Below, piece by piece: positions 54,615 through 63,408 of a stretch of 64,000 nt of DNA. The notes beneath the pieces are model-generated. The model was not told the DNA's origin. It worked only from the letters and a program-made list of their open reading frames with translations, and did not search any database. The position numbers and the translations under genes were made by a program. Each line of letters opens with the position of its first letter. Position 1 is the first letter of the stretch. This DNA comes from Comamonadaceae bacterium CD01 (lineage in GTDB: Bacteria; Pseudomonadota; Gammaproteobacteria; Burkholderiales; Burkholderiaceae_C). The stretch is taken from contig PGEI01000002.1 in the NCBI GenBank assembly GCA_002894305.1, positions 1-64,000 on the forward strand, written 5' to 3'.

Positions 54615-55913
54615 ATGAAGATATTGATTGAAAACGGCCGCGTGATCGACCCGGCCAGCGGGCTGGACAAGGTCTGCAGCCTGGCGATTGCCGCCGGGCG
54701 CGTCATCGGCGTCGACGCCATCCCGCAGGACTTCGCGCCCAGCCGCGTGATCGACGCGCGCGGCTGCCTGGTGCTGCCCGGCCTGGTCGATCTGGCCGCG
54801 CGCCTGCGCGAGCCGGGTCACGAGCACGAGGGCATGCTCGAATCCGAGATGGCCGCGGCCGTGGCCGGCGGCGTGACCAGCCTGGTCTGCCCGCCCGACA
54901 CCGACCCGGTGCTCGACGAGCCTGGCCTGGTCGAGATGCTGAAGTTCCGCGCAGAAAAACTGCACCAGGCGCGCCTGTTCCCGCTGGGTGCGCTCACCCG
55001 CGGCCTGGCCGGCGAGGTGCTCACCGAGATGGCCGAGCTGACCGACTCGGGCTGCGTCGGCTTCTCGCAGGCCGACGTGGCACTGGCCAGCACCCAGGTG
55101 ACGCAGCGCGCGCTGCAGTACGCGGCCACGTTTGGCTACACCGTCTGGCTGCGCCCGCAGGAGCTGCACCTGGGCCGCGGCGTGGCCGCCAGCGGCCCGC
55201 TGGCCACGCGCCTGGGCCTGGCCGGCGTGCCGGTGGCGGCCGAGACGATTGCGCTGCACACCATCTTCGAGCTGATGAAGACCACCGGCGTGCGCGTGCA
55301 CCTGTGCCGGCTGTCCAGCGGTGCGGGCGTGGCGCTGGTGCGCGCCGCCAAGGCGCAGGGGCTGCCGGTGACCTGCGACGTGAGCATCAACTCGCTGCTG
55401 CTGACCGACATGGACATCGGCTACTTCGACAGCCGCGCGCGGCTGATCCCGCCGCTGCGCCAGGAGCGCGACCGCGCGGCGCTGGCTGCGGGCCTGGCCG
55501 ACGGCACCATCGACGCGCTGGTCTCGGACCACACGCCGGTCGACGAGGACGCCAAGCACCTGCCGTTCGCCGAGGCCGAGCCCGGCGCGACGGGGCTGGA
55601 GCTGCTGCTGTCGATTGCGCTGAAATGGTCGCGCGACGCGCGCGTGCCGCTGCCCCGCGCGCTGGCCACGGTCACCAGCGCGCCGGCCGGCGTACTCGGC
55701 GGCGCGCTGGGCACGTTTGCCGCCAGCTGCGGGCGCATCACCGCCGGCGGCGTGGCCGACCTGGCCATCGTCGACCCCGAGGCCTGGTGGATCGTCGAGC
55801 CGAAGGCGCTGGCCAGCCAGGGCAAGCACACGCCGTTTGGCGGGCTGGAGCTGCCCGGGCGCGTGCGCATGACGCTGGTGGGCGGGCAGATCGCGTTCGA
55901 GGCACAGGGTTGA
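54615..55913 (+). CDS. Dihydroorotase-like PyrC' (probably non-catalytic)
   Basis: A 432-residue amidohydrolase-fold protein of the class I dihydroorotase family. Several metal ligands are missing: the HxH of DxHxHLREPG is replaced (DLAARLREPG; Ala61 and Arg63), VHLCHxS has become VHLCRLS, and the histidine pair after the barrel strand is NS (SINSLLL). The final loop reads SDHTP, so its His and the preceding Asp survive only partly. This matches the inactive PyrC' of Pseudomonas, which is needed to assemble the PyrB dodecamer. A working pyrC must be encoded elsewhere. It follows pyrB by 31 bases. Confidence 0.85.
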   Translation: MKILIENGRVIDPASGLDKVCSLAIAAGRVIGVDAIPQDFAPSRVIDARGCLVLPGLVDLAARLREPGHEHEGMLESEMAAAVAGGVTSLVCPPDTDPVLDEPGLVEMLKFRAEKLHQARLFPLGALTRGLAGEVLTEMAELTDSGCVGFSQADVALASTQVTQRALQYAATFGYTVWLRPQELHLGRGVAASGPLATRLGLAGVPVAAETIALHTIFELMKTTGVRVHLCRLSSGAGVALVRAAKAQGLPVTCDVSINSLLLTDMDIGYFDSRARLIPPLRQERDRAALAAGLADGTIDALVSDHTPVDEDAKHLPFAEAEPGATGLELLLSIALKWSRDARVPLPRALATVTSAPAGVLGGALGTFAASCGRITAGGVADLAIVDPEAWWIVEPKALASQGKHTPFGGLELPGRVRMTLVGGQIAFEAQG

Positions 55914-55961
55914 CGCGCCGGCCCGAGGCAGGGCGCCAACGGTGGTGCTAGTCTTGCGCCC

Positions 55962-56321
55962 ATGACCGAACGCAACGACATCACCATCTACCACAACCCC
56001 CATTGCAGCAACTCGCGCGGCGCGCTGGCACTGCTGCGCGAGCGCGGCATCGAGCCGCGCATCGTTGAATACGTGAAAGACCCGTTGACCGCGGCGCAGC
56101 TGCGCGCGCTGGTCGCGCAGGTGGGCACTCCGGTGCGCGAGCTGATGCGCAGCAAGGAAGACGCCTACCAGCAGCTGGGCCTGGGCGACGCGTCGGTGGG
56201 CGACGAGGCGCTGATTGCGGCGATTGCCGAGCACCCCAAGCTGCTCAACCGTCCCATCGTCGTCACCCCCAAGGGCGCGGCGCTGTGCCGCCCGCCCGAG
56301 CGCGTGCTTGATCTGCTGTAA
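55962..56321 (+). CDS. ArsC-family (Spx/YfgD-like) reductase
   Basis: A 119-residue thioredoxin-fold protein. The catalytic-type cysteine is Cys15 in YHNPHCSNSRGAL, and RPIVVTPKGAALCRPPE carries the arginine that binds arsenate or its analogue; ELMRSKEDAYQQLGL is typical. Glutaredoxin-linked ArsC relatives such as YfgD are widespread in proteobacteria and often are not arsenic-specific; there is no arsB or arsR here. It is five bases from the GST gene. Confidence 0.85.
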   Translation: MTERNDITIYHNPHCSNSRGALALLRERGIEPRIVEYVKDPLTAAQLRALVAQVGTPVRELMRSKEDAYQQLGLGDASVGDEALIAAIAEHPKLLNRPIVVTPKGAALCRPPERVLDLL

Positions 56322-56326
56322 CCGCC

Positions 56327-56959
56327 ATGCTGCTCTACGACGCACACAGCCCGGCACCGCGCTGCCTGCGCATGTTCTTGCTGGAAAAAGACCTGCAGCT
56401 GCCCGCCACCCTGGTCGATGTGTTTGCCGGCGACAACCGCGCTCCCGCCTACCTGGCGCGCAACCCGGCCGGGCAGACGCCGGCGCTGCAGCTGGACGAC
56501 GGCACCGTGCTGGCCGAGGCGGTGGCGATAGCCGAATACCTCGAAGAGCTGCACCCCGAGCCCGCGCTGATCGGCCGCACCGCGGCAGAGCGCGCGTTCA
56601 CCCGCCAGTGGTGGCGCCGCGTCGAGCTCAACATTACCGAATTCATCCACAACGCCTACCACTACGCCGAGGGTCTGGAGCGCTTTGCGCCGCGCATCCC
56701 CGTCGTGCCCGAGGGCGCGGCCGGGCTCAAGCGCGTGGTGCAAGATCGGCTGAAGTGGCTCGACGCGATGATGGGAGACAACCCCTGGCTGTGCGGCCAG
56801 CGTTTCACCTGCGCCGACATCTGGCTCTACGTCTGGCTCGATTTTGCCGACGGCGTGGGCCAGCCCTGGGATCGCAGTCTGCCGCGCATCGCCCCCTGGT
56901 TCGAGCGCGTCGCTGCGCGGCCTAGCGCCGCGGCCAGCAAGGCCTTGATGGCGGGTTGA
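56327..56959 (+). CDS. Glutathione S-transferase family protein
   Basis: A 210-residue protein with an N-terminal thioredoxin-like domain (1-78: LLYDAHSPAPRCLRMFLLEKDL, NPAGQTPALQLDDGTVLAEAVAIAEYLEE split by the expected beta strands) and a C-terminal all-alpha domain (ending FTCADIWLYVWLDF with the conserved N-capping box). The Ser/Cys position after DAHSPAP is the likely glutathione-activating residue. The substrate is unknown. Its stop is directly followed by the convergent amino-acid gene cluster. Confidence 0.87.
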   Translation: MLLYDAHSPAPRCLRMFLLEKDLQLPATLVDVFAGDNRAPAYLARNPAGQTPALQLDDGTVLAEAVAIAEYLEELHPEPALIGRTAAERAFTRQWWRRVELNITEFIHNAYHYAEGLERFAPRIPVVPEGAAGLKRVVQDRLKWLDAMMGDNPWLCGQRFTCADIWLYVWLDFADGVGQPWDRSLPRIAPWFERVAARPSAAASKALMAG

Positions 56960-57901
56960 TCAGTCTGTCGGCAGGTGGGCGCGCCACACCAGCGTCGCCG
57001 CCGTCAAATCTTCCAGCGCGCTGCCCACGGCCTTGAACACGGTGACGGCGTCCTCACTCGTGCGCCCGGGGCGCTCGCCGCGCGTGAGCTGCTGCAAATT
57101 GGCGCGGATGTCGCTTGCCGCAAAGCGCCCGCTGGCAAAGGCGTCGAGCAGCTCACCGGCCTTGAGCGGCGCCTCGTCGGTGTCCACATACACCTCGCGG
57201 CCGGCAAAGCAGTCCACGTCGGCCTCTTTCATCTGCGGGGCAAAGCTGCCGATCAAGTCCAGGTGCACGCCGGGCTGCAGCCAGGCGCCGCGGATCAGCG
57301 GCGTGTGCGCCAGCGTGGCGCAGCTGATGATGTCGGCGCTGCGCGCCGCCTGTTCCAGGTCGGTGGTGTAGCGGGCATCAAACCCTTCGGTGCGCAGCGC
57401 GTCGGCCAGCGCCTGGCCGCGCTCGGCGTTGGGGTTCCAGACGTCGACCTCGCGTATGCCCCGCACGGCGCGCAGCGCGCGCGGCACCAGCGCGCCGACG
57501 CGGCCTGCGCCCAGCAGCAGCAGGCGCCGCGCGTCTTGGCGCGCCAGATAGTCGGCGCCCAGCGCGGCGGCTGCTGCGGTGCGCCGCGAGGTGATCTCGT
57601 TGCCGTCGATCAGCGCCAGCGGCACGCCCGTCGTCGCGTCGTGCAGCAGGTAGGTGGAATGCAGCCCGGGCAGGCCGCGCGCGCCGTTGCCCGGAAAGAT
57701 GTTGACCGTCTTGAGACCGTAGAAGCCCGCCTCGCTCCACGCCGGCATGATGAGGGTGGTGCCCTTTGCGCCCTGGCATTCGATGGCGTGGTTGTGGCGC
57801 AGCGGCACGCTGGCGCCCTGCGCAAAGGCGGCGCGCAGCGCGGCGATCAGGCGGTCAAAAGGCAGGGCGTCGCGGGTCTGCTGGGCGGTGAAGTGGTGCA
57901 T
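56960..57901 (-). CDS. Ornithine cyclodeaminase/mu-crystallin family reductase
   Basis: A 313-residue NAD(P)H Rossmann protein of the OCD family. A conserved Lys lies in GFYGLKTVNIFPGN and a Rossmann GAGRVG in LLLLGAGRVGAL (about 118-129); SGNE-like IDGNEITSRRTAAAAA precedes it. Family members are ornithine cyclodeaminases or Delta1-pyrroline/piperideine-2-carboxylate (ketimine) reductases. Because it is in an operon with a FAD D-amino acid dehydrogenase and a polar amino acid ABC transporter, a ketimine reductase is more likely. It is the last gene of that operon. Confidence 0.85.
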   Translation of the reverse strand: MHHFTAQQTRDALPFDRLIAALRAAFAQGASVPLRHNHAIECQGAKGTTLIMPAWSEAGFYGLKTVNIFPGNGARGLPGLHSTYLLHDATTGVPLALIDGNEITSRRTAAAAALGADYLARQDARRLLLLGAGRVGALVPRALRAVRGIREVDVWNPNAERGQALADALRTEGFDARYTTDLEQAARSADIISCATLAHTPLIRGAWLQPGVHLDLIGSFAPQMKEADVDCFAGREVYVDTDEAPLKAGELLDAFASGRFAASDIRANLQQLTRGERPGRTSEDAVTVFKAVGSALEDLTAATLVWRAHLPTD

Positions 57902-57925
57902 GGGGGCGCTTTCTTCGCGTGCGGG

Positions 57926-58726
57926 TCAAAGAATTTGCTTGAGGAAGGCCCGGGCGCGCTCGGTGCGCGGCGCGGCAAAAAAATCCTGCGGCGGCGTGTC
58001 TTCCAAAATCACGCCCTGGTCGAGAAACAGCACGCGCTCGGCCATTTGCCTGGCAAAACCCATTTCATGCGTGACGCACAGCATGGTGATGCCGGTGTTG
58101 GCCAGCCGCACCATGACATCGAGCACTTCCTTGACCATCTCGGGGTCGAGCGCCGCCGTGGGCTCGTCAAACAAAATGATTTTTGGATCCATGCACAGCG
58201 TGCGGGCGATGGCCACGCGCTGCTGCTGTCCGCCCGACAGCTGTGTGGGAAATTGGCCGGTGAGGTGGGCCATACCCACTTTTTCCAGTCGCTCGCGCGC
58301 GCTTTCCTCGGCCTGGCGGCGGCTCATGCCCTTGACGCTCATGGGCGCGAGCGTGCAGTTGTCGAGCACCGTCATGTGCGGAAACAGGTTGAAATGCTGG
58401 AACACCATGCCCACGTCGCGCAGCGCCACCTGGGCGGGTTTGTCCTGGCGCGTTACGTCGGCGCCGTGAATGTGGATGCTGCCTTGCTCGATCTGCTCGA
58501 GTTGGTTGATGCAGCGGATCAGCGTGGATTTGCCCGAGCCCGAGGGGCCGCACAGGATGATGCGTTCGCCCTGGCGCACGTCCAGATCGATGTCGTGCAG
58601 CGCGTGGTAGCTGCCATACCACTTGTTCATGCCGCGGATCTGGATGACGACGGGCCGGTCGTCGCCGTGGGCGTCGGCACGGGGGCCGTGGTTCTGCTCG
58701 GTTGCAAGGGCGTCGGTAACGGACAT
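57926..58726 (-). CDS. Polar amino acid ABC transporter ATP-binding protein
   Basis: A 266-residue ATPase of the GlnQ/HisP group. The 25-residue leader is polar and longer than in most GlnQ proteins. Walker A is GPSGSGKST, the Q-loop is FQHFNLFPHMTV, the signature is LSGGQQQRVAIAR and Walker B is IILFDEPTAALDPEM; the H-loop is VTHEMGFA. It drives uptake with the two permeases encoded upstream. The gene order is substrate-binding protein, two permeases, oxidoreductase, ATPase, reductase, so the catabolic genes are interleaved with the transporter. Confidence 0.93.
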   Translation of the reverse strand: MSVTDALATEQNHGPRADAHGDDRPVVIQIRGMNKWYGSYHALHDIDLDVRQGERIILCGPSGSGKSTLIRCINQLEQIEQGSIHIHGADVTRQDKPAQVALRDVGMVFQHFNLFPHMTVLDNCTLAPMSVKGMSRRQAEESARERLEKVGMAHLTGQFPTQLSGGQQQRVAIARTLCMDPKIILFDEPTAALDPEMVKEVLDVMVRLANTGITMLCVTHEMGFARQMAERVLFLDQGVILEDTPPQDFFAAPRTERARAFLKQIL

Positions 58727-58732
58727 GGTGGC

Positions 58733-60010
58733 TCACAGAAAACGCTGTGCCGCATACGGCACGGGGTTGCAGAAAGTTGGCTCGCCGCAGATGAGCTCGG
58801 CCAGCAGCCGTGCGCAGGCCGGGCCGAGCGTCAGGCCGTGGTGTGCGTGGCCAAAGTTGAACCACAGCCCCTGGTGGCGCGGAGCGGCGCCCACGATGGG
58901 GCGCATGTCGGGCGTGCAGGGGCGCCGGCCCATCCAGGGCTCGGCCTCGACGCGCTCGCCCAGCGGCCAGTAGCGGCGGGCGATGCGCTCGGCACGGTCG
59001 ATCTGCACGTGGTTAGGCGGCGCATCGGGCAGCGCCAGCTCGACACCGGTCGTCAGGCGCAAGCCCTGCTCCATTGCGGCGAGGACAAAGCCCGCGCGCG
59101 AGTCGCACAGCGGATGCTCTGGCGCGGGTGTTTCGGGCGTGATGCGGTAGTGCAGGTGGTAGCCGCGTTTGTGCGCAAGCGGTAGGCGGTAGCCCAAGCG
59201 CCGGCACAGTGCACCGGCGTCGGGGCCCAACGCGATCACCACGTGCCGGGCGCGTAGTGTGGCGGCAGGCGTGTTCAGGCACCAAGCGCCGTCCTCGCTC
59301 TGGCGCAGGCCGCTGGCGTCGGCGCGCAGCACCGTGCCGCCGCGCCGTGCAAAGAGCTCGGCGTAGCCCTGCACCAGGCGAGCGGGGGCGCTTACCGTCC
59401 AGGGGTCGCGCCAGTGCAGTCCGCCAGCCATGGCCGCGCCGGGCGCAAAGCCGCTTTCGCGCGCCTTGAGCGCCGTGCCGTCGAGCACGTCGAGCTGCAG
59501 CTGGTGGCGCGCGGCCAGCGCCCGGCCTTCGGCCGCGGCTTGGGCAAACGCGCGCGGGGCGCGGTAGATGTCGATCCAGCCCTGCGTGCGCACCAGGTGC
59601 GCCAGGTGTGCCGCCTCGATCAGGGGCTGGTGCTCGCTCACGCAGCGCTCGATGAGCGGCAGCATGTCGTGCGCCGCGCGCTCGAGCGGTGCGGGTGCCG
59701 ATTCGCGCCAATAGCGCCACAGCCAGGGTGTAAGCGCGGGCAGTGCGCGCCACTGGAAGTGCACGTCAGCGCGCAGATTGCTGGCATAGCGCAACAGCGC
59801 CAGCGGCGATTGTGGAAACGCATAGGGCACGACCGAAGCGCGCTCGATCAGCCCGGCGTTGCCGCTGCTGGTGCCGGTACCGGGATCCTGGCGATCGACC
59901 AGGCAGACCGACAGACCGCGCTGCTGCAGATGCAGCGCCGTACAGGTGCCGACGATGCCGGCGCCCAGCACCAGAGCGTCGTGCGAAGAGAAAGAGGTGA
60001 TGGGGGGCAT
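58733..60010 (-). CDS. FAD-dependent D-amino acid dehydrogenase (DadA-like)
   Basis: A 425-residue DAO-family flavoprotein. The FAD motif is LVLGAGIVGTCTALHL at about 14-29, followed by GTSSGNAGLI. The C-terminus has GRRPCTPDMRPIVGAAPRHQGLWFNFGHAHHGLTLGPACA, which is DadA-like (given here as its two parts, PCTPDMRPI and GHAHHGLTLGPA). It would oxidise a D-amino acid to an imino acid, passing electrons to the respiratory chain. The ATG at 60010 is favoured over a TTG six bases before. It lies inside an amino acid uptake operon. Confidence 0.85.
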   Translation of the reverse strand: MPPITSFSSHDALVLGAGIVGTCTALHLQQRGLSVCLVDRQDPGTGTSSGNAGLIERASVVPYAFPQSPLALLRYASNLRADVHFQWRALPALTPWLWRYWRESAPAPLERAAHDMLPLIERCVSEHQPLIEAAHLAHLVRTQGWIDIYRAPRAFAQAAAEGRALAARHQLQLDVLDGTALKARESGFAPGAAMAGGLHWRDPWTVSAPARLVQGYAELFARRGGTVLRADASGLRQSEDGAWCLNTPAATLRARHVVIALGPDAGALCRRLGYRLPLAHKRGYHLHYRITPETPAPEHPLCDSRAGFVLAAMEQGLRLTTGVELALPDAPPNHVQIDRAERIARRYWPLGERVEAEPWMGRRPCTPDMRPIVGAAPRHQGLWFNFGHAHHGLTLGPACARLLAELICGEPTFCNPVPYAAQRFL

Positions 60011-60031
60011 GGTCAATCGCCTCTTACCCGC

Positions 60032-60751
60032 TCAAGGCACTACGTGGCGCGACAGCCGCGCTTCGATGCGCTTGAGCGCGCGCCGGATGATCTCGACGAT
60101 GATCAAATAAAGCACGGCAGCCCACAGATAGACCTCGAAGTCGAAGCTGCGCGAAAACGCCAGACGCGCCACGCCCATCACGTCGTACACGGTCACCAGC
60201 GAGGCAATCGCGCTGGCCTTGATCATCAAAATCAACTCGTTGCCCAGGGGGCCGAGTGCGACCAGCATGGACTGCGGCAGCACTACGCGCACCATCGTCG
60301 TGAAGCGGCTCAGGCCGAGCGCGCGGCAGGCCTCGTACTGCCCCTTGGGTATGGCCAGCAGGCTGCCGCGGAAAATTTCCGCCTGGTAGGCAGCGGTGTT
60401 GAGCGTGAAGGCGAGCACCGAGCAATACCAGGCATCGCGAAAAAACCACCACAGGCCCACGTCCTGCCAAAACCCGCGCAGCGACCCCAGGCCGTAATAG
60501 AGCAAAAACAGCTGGGCGAGCAGGGGTGAGCCACGAAAGAAGTAGATGTAGGCGCGGCAGGGAAGCTGCACGGCCTTGTTGCCGCTCATACGGCCCAGCG
60601 CCAGCATCCAGCCGAGCAGCAGGCCGAGAAAATAGGACAGCGCGACCAGCTTGATGGTGATGCCCAGGCCTTCGAGCATGCGTGCGCCGTAGCGCTCGAG
60701 CAGCTCAGGGTCGATGACATATCCGAGCAGGCTCATGACCAGTTCGCTCAT
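60032..60751 (-). CDS. Amino acid ABC transporter permease (HisM/ArtM type)
   Basis: A 239-residue inner-membrane protein with about five helices. The hallmark FFRGSPLLAQLFLLYYGLG is near 70-90, and the EAA loop that contacts the ATPase is EACRALGLSRFTTMVRVVLPQ. It pairs with the preceding HisQ-type permease to form the translocation channel. Its ATG shares one base with the stop of that permease (TGATG), so the two subunits are co-translated. Confidence 0.92.
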   Translation of the reverse strand: MSELVMSLLGYVIDPELLERYGARMLEGLGITIKLVALSYFLGLLLGWMLALGRMSGNKAVQLPCRAYIYFFRGSPLLAQLFLLYYGLGSLRGFWQDVGLWWFFRDAWYCSVLAFTLNTAAYQAEIFRGSLLAIPKGQYEACRALGLSRFTTMVRVVLPQSMLVALGPLGNELILMIKASAIASLVTVYDVMGVARLAFSRSFDFEVYLWAAVLYLIIVEIIRRALKRIEARLSRHVVP

Positions 60752-61467
60752 CAGCGCGCTCCCTGTACGTGGCGCCCGAAGCGGCGCTCGGCGCGGTTGA
60801 AAACGACACCCGACAGCGCCGACAGCAGCAGGTACAGCAGGCAGCAGACGAAGTAAAAAAGCATGGGCTGTTTGGTGGCCGAGACGGCCAGGTTGGTCTG
60901 GCGCATCAGGTCGACGAGCGAGATCGTCGACACCAGCGACGAGTCCTTGAGCAGCGTCAGCCAGTTGTTGGACAGACCGGGCAGGGCGACGCGCATGAGC
61001 TGGGGCAGGATGATGCGCACAAACGTCGTGCGCCGTGACAGGCCCAGCGAGCGCGCCGCCTCGTACTGGCCCTTGGGGATGGTCTTGAATGCGCCCAGCC
61101 ACACCTCGCTGGAGAAGGCCGCCAGCACCAGGCTGAAGGCGACGACGGCGGCAAAAAAGGCGTTGATGTGGAATTCGCCGGCGTAGCCCATGCGTTCGAG
61201 CAGGTGCTGGATGGCGATTTGCGCGCCGTAGTACACCAGCAGCAGCGTCAAAAGCTCGGGCAGACCGCGAAAGACGGTGGAAAACACAGTGGCGGCGGCG
61301 CGCGGCAGACGGCGCTTGGAGCGAGCGCCGACTGCCACTAGCAGGCCGAGCGGCAGGCCGATGGGCACGCAGGTGAGCGCCAGCGCTATGGTGACCAGCG
61401 TGCCCAGCAGCAGCGCGTTGCCCCATCCGCCTTGGCCAAAGGAAAGCAGGCTTAGCAGGTCAAGCAT
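60751..61467 (-). CDS. Amino acid ABC transporter permease (HisQ/ArtQ type)
   Basis: A 238-residue membrane protein with about five helices. FRGLPELLTLLLVYYGAQ marks the family, and the EAA loop is EAARSLGLSRRTTFVRIILPQ. It precedes and overlaps the second permease by one base, and follows the substrate-binding protein by 35 bases. Together with the ATPase two genes downstream they form one importer of the polar amino acid type. Confidence 0.92.
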   Translation of the reverse strand: MLDLLSLLSFGQGGWGNALLLGTLVTIALALTCVPIGLPLGLLVAVGARSKRRLPRAAATVFSTVFRGLPELLTLLLVYYGAQIAIQHLLERMGYAGEFHINAFFAAVVAFSLVLAAFSSEVWLGAFKTIPKGQYEAARSLGLSRRTTFVRIILPQLMRVALPGLSNNWLTLLKDSSLVSTISLVDLMRQTNLAVSATKQPMLFYFVCCLLYLLLSALSGVVFNRAERRFGRHVQGAR

Positions 61468-61502
61468 GTCGTCGTCCGGTCAATCGCGCGCGCTGGCGCT
61501 AT

Positions 61503-62258
61503 TCAGTAGATATCGGCGCCGAAGTACTTGAGGGAAATTTTCTGGTAAGTGCCGTCGGCACGGATGTCCTTGATCGCCTGGTTGAAGCGCTGCTTGAGCG
61601 CGTCATCGCCCTTGCGCAGCGCAATGCTGGTGTCGCCCTCGGTGCCGGGGATTTCTCCCAGCAGCTTGCAGCAGCCCTCACTGTTTTTTTGCAGCCACTC
61701 AAGCAGCGGGAATTTGTCGTGCACCATGGCGTCAAGGCGCCCGGCAATCAGGTCAGCGCCGGCCTCGTCGGGCGTGGGGTACAGGCGCACGTCGGCGCCG
61801 GCCTTGCCGTAGACGTCCTCGGCGTACATGCCCTGCGTGGACGAAGACTGCGCGCCCACCGTCTTGCCTTTCATGTATTTGGCGTCTACGCCGGGGATTT
61901 TGGAGTCTTTGGGCACGGCGACGGCCAGGCGTGTGCGGTAGTAGGGGTCGGTGAAGTCGACGCGGCGCGAGCGCTCCTCGGTGTTCACCATCGACGAGAC
62001 GACGGCGTCGAATTTGCGCGCCACCAGCGCCGGGATCATGCCATCCCAGTCTTGCGCGACCAGTGTGCACTTGGCCTTCATCGCGGCGCACAGGGCGTTG
62101 GCGATGTCAACGTCAAAGCCGTAGAGCTGACCCTTGGCATCGACGGCGTTGAACGGAGGGTAGGCACCTTCGATGCCGATGCGAATGGCGTCCTGGGCCT
62201 GCGCCGACAGCGCGCACAGCGCGGCAGCGGCGAACATGGTTTTGAGCGAAGTCTTCAT
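61503..62258 (-). CDS. Amino acid ABC transporter substrate-binding protein
   Basis: A 251-residue periplasmic protein of the HisJ/ArgT family. Residues 1-21 are a signal peptide, and IRIGIEGAYPPFNAVDAKGQLYGFDVDI is followed by VARKFDAVVSSMVNTEERSRRVDFTDPYY, where Arg and Asp usually bind the alpha-amino acid. Such proteins bind basic or polar amino acids; the residues that set side-chain selectivity cannot be read reliably here. It is the first structural gene of the operon and lies 92 bases after the RpiR gene. Confidence 0.9.
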   Translation of the reverse strand: MKTSLKTMFAAAALCALSAQAQDAIRIGIEGAYPPFNAVDAKGQLYGFDVDIANALCAAMKAKCTLVAQDWDGMIPALVARKFDAVVSSMVNTEERSRRVDFTDPYYRTRLAVAVPKDSKIPGVDAKYMKGKTVGAQSSSTQGMYAEDVYGKAGADVRLYPTPDEAGADLIAGRLDAMVHDKFPLLEWLQKNSEGCCKLLGEIPGTEGDTSIALRKGDDALKQRFNQAIKDIRADGTYQKISLKYFGADIY

Positions 62259-62350
62259 GGTCTGGGTTCTCTTAGAGCGTTGAGGAGGTGGAGATGTCGG
62301 GCCAGCAGCGCTCGTGGCGCGCTGGCGGGTAAAAAGTTGGTCAAAGGCCG

Positions 62351-63265
62351 TCAGGTCAAAGCGTCGCGCGCCGAGGTGTAGCCGATGAAGGCGTGGTTCA
62401 GGCCGGCAATCTGCTCCAGGCGCTGTTCGGCGCTTTGGCCCAGGCGCACAAAGACTTCGTTGACCATCAGGTGCGCCAGCACCTGCATGGGCGCCGTGCA
62501 TTCCCAGAATAGATCCAGCCCTGTGGGTACGCGAAACACCTCGGTGGCGCTGCTGTCGGCCCAGTCGCAATACATGTCGGTGACCAGCGTCACCGGCAGC
62601 CCCTCGTCGCGCGCCTTGCGGCACAGCAGCAGTGCGTGGCGCGAATAGCGCCGGGCATCAAAGACGATGAGCGCCGTCTCTTCGGGATCGGCCAGCAGCG
62701 CGTCGCTGTAGTGGCCCGCCCCGTTGTCTATCAGGTGCACGCCGGCGCGGATGTATTGCAGCAAATGCGCCATGCAGGCCGCCACGCCACGTTCGGTCTG
62801 AAAGCCTGCTACCAAGATGGTCTTGTAGAGCGCTAGGCGCTCGACCACGGGCTGCCACTGCGGCGAGCGTGTGAGCTCGTAGACGGCCACCTGAGCGGCA
62901 ATGCTCAGTTCCAGGCTACGGCTATAGTCGCGCCCCTCCTGGCTGCGTCTTTGCAGGAAATCCTGCAGACGATCGCCCATCAACCAAGGGCTATCGCCCA
63001 GGTCGTCGCGCAGGTTGTGCTTGAGATCCTTGAAATGGCGAAAGCCCAAATGGCGGCAAAAACGCCCTACAGTGGTCTCGCTCAGCCCCAGCTTGGCCGC
63101 CAAGCTGGCCGATGTCTCGAAAGGCAGGCTGGCGAGATTGCCCAGCATGTAGCTGGCCACGTTGCGTTGCGACGCCGTGCCTTGTGCACGAAAGCGCTCC
63201 AGCCGCTGCATCACGCTGGTGGTGCCTGCTGGTTTTTCTACGCTGCCATGCAAGTTTTGTGTCAT
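62351..63265 (-). CDS. RpiR-family transcriptional regulator
   Basis: A 304-residue regulator with an N-terminal helix-turn-helix of the HTH_6 type (FETSASLAAKLGLSETTVGRFCRHLGFRHF at about 53-82, here named by its ends) and a C-terminal SIS domain (about 130-290) that binds phosphosugars in other members. It is the first gene upstream of the amino acid uptake operon, in the same direction. A role in regulating that operon is likely. The ligand need not be a sugar, since RpiR members also control amino-acid operons. Confidence 0.85.
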   Translation of the reverse strand: MTQNLHGSVEKPAGTTSVMQRLERFRAQGTASQRNVASYMLGNLASLPFETSASLAAKLGLSETTVGRFCRHLGFRHFKDLKHNLRDDLGDSPWLMGDRLQDFLQRRSQEGRDYSRSLELSIAAQVAVYELTRSPQWQPVVERLALYKTILVAGFQTERGVAACMAHLLQYIRAGVHLIDNGAGHYSDALLADPEETALIVFDARRYSRHALLLCRKARDEGLPVTLVTDMYCDWADSSATEVFRVPTGLDLFWECTAPMQVLAHLMVNEVFVRLGQSAEQRLEQIAGLNHAFIGYTSARDALT

Positions 63266-63408
63266 TTTTTTAATTTACGACGCAAAACTGGCATTGCGCA
63301 CCCGGGGAATTCCCTAGATTTTTCTGCGACCAGGGGTAAGAACTTCTGGCAGGCCAAGAGTCGGTCGCGCCAGCGCCATGTTTCTGTGCAGCAAAGCTGG
63401 ACAGCGGC

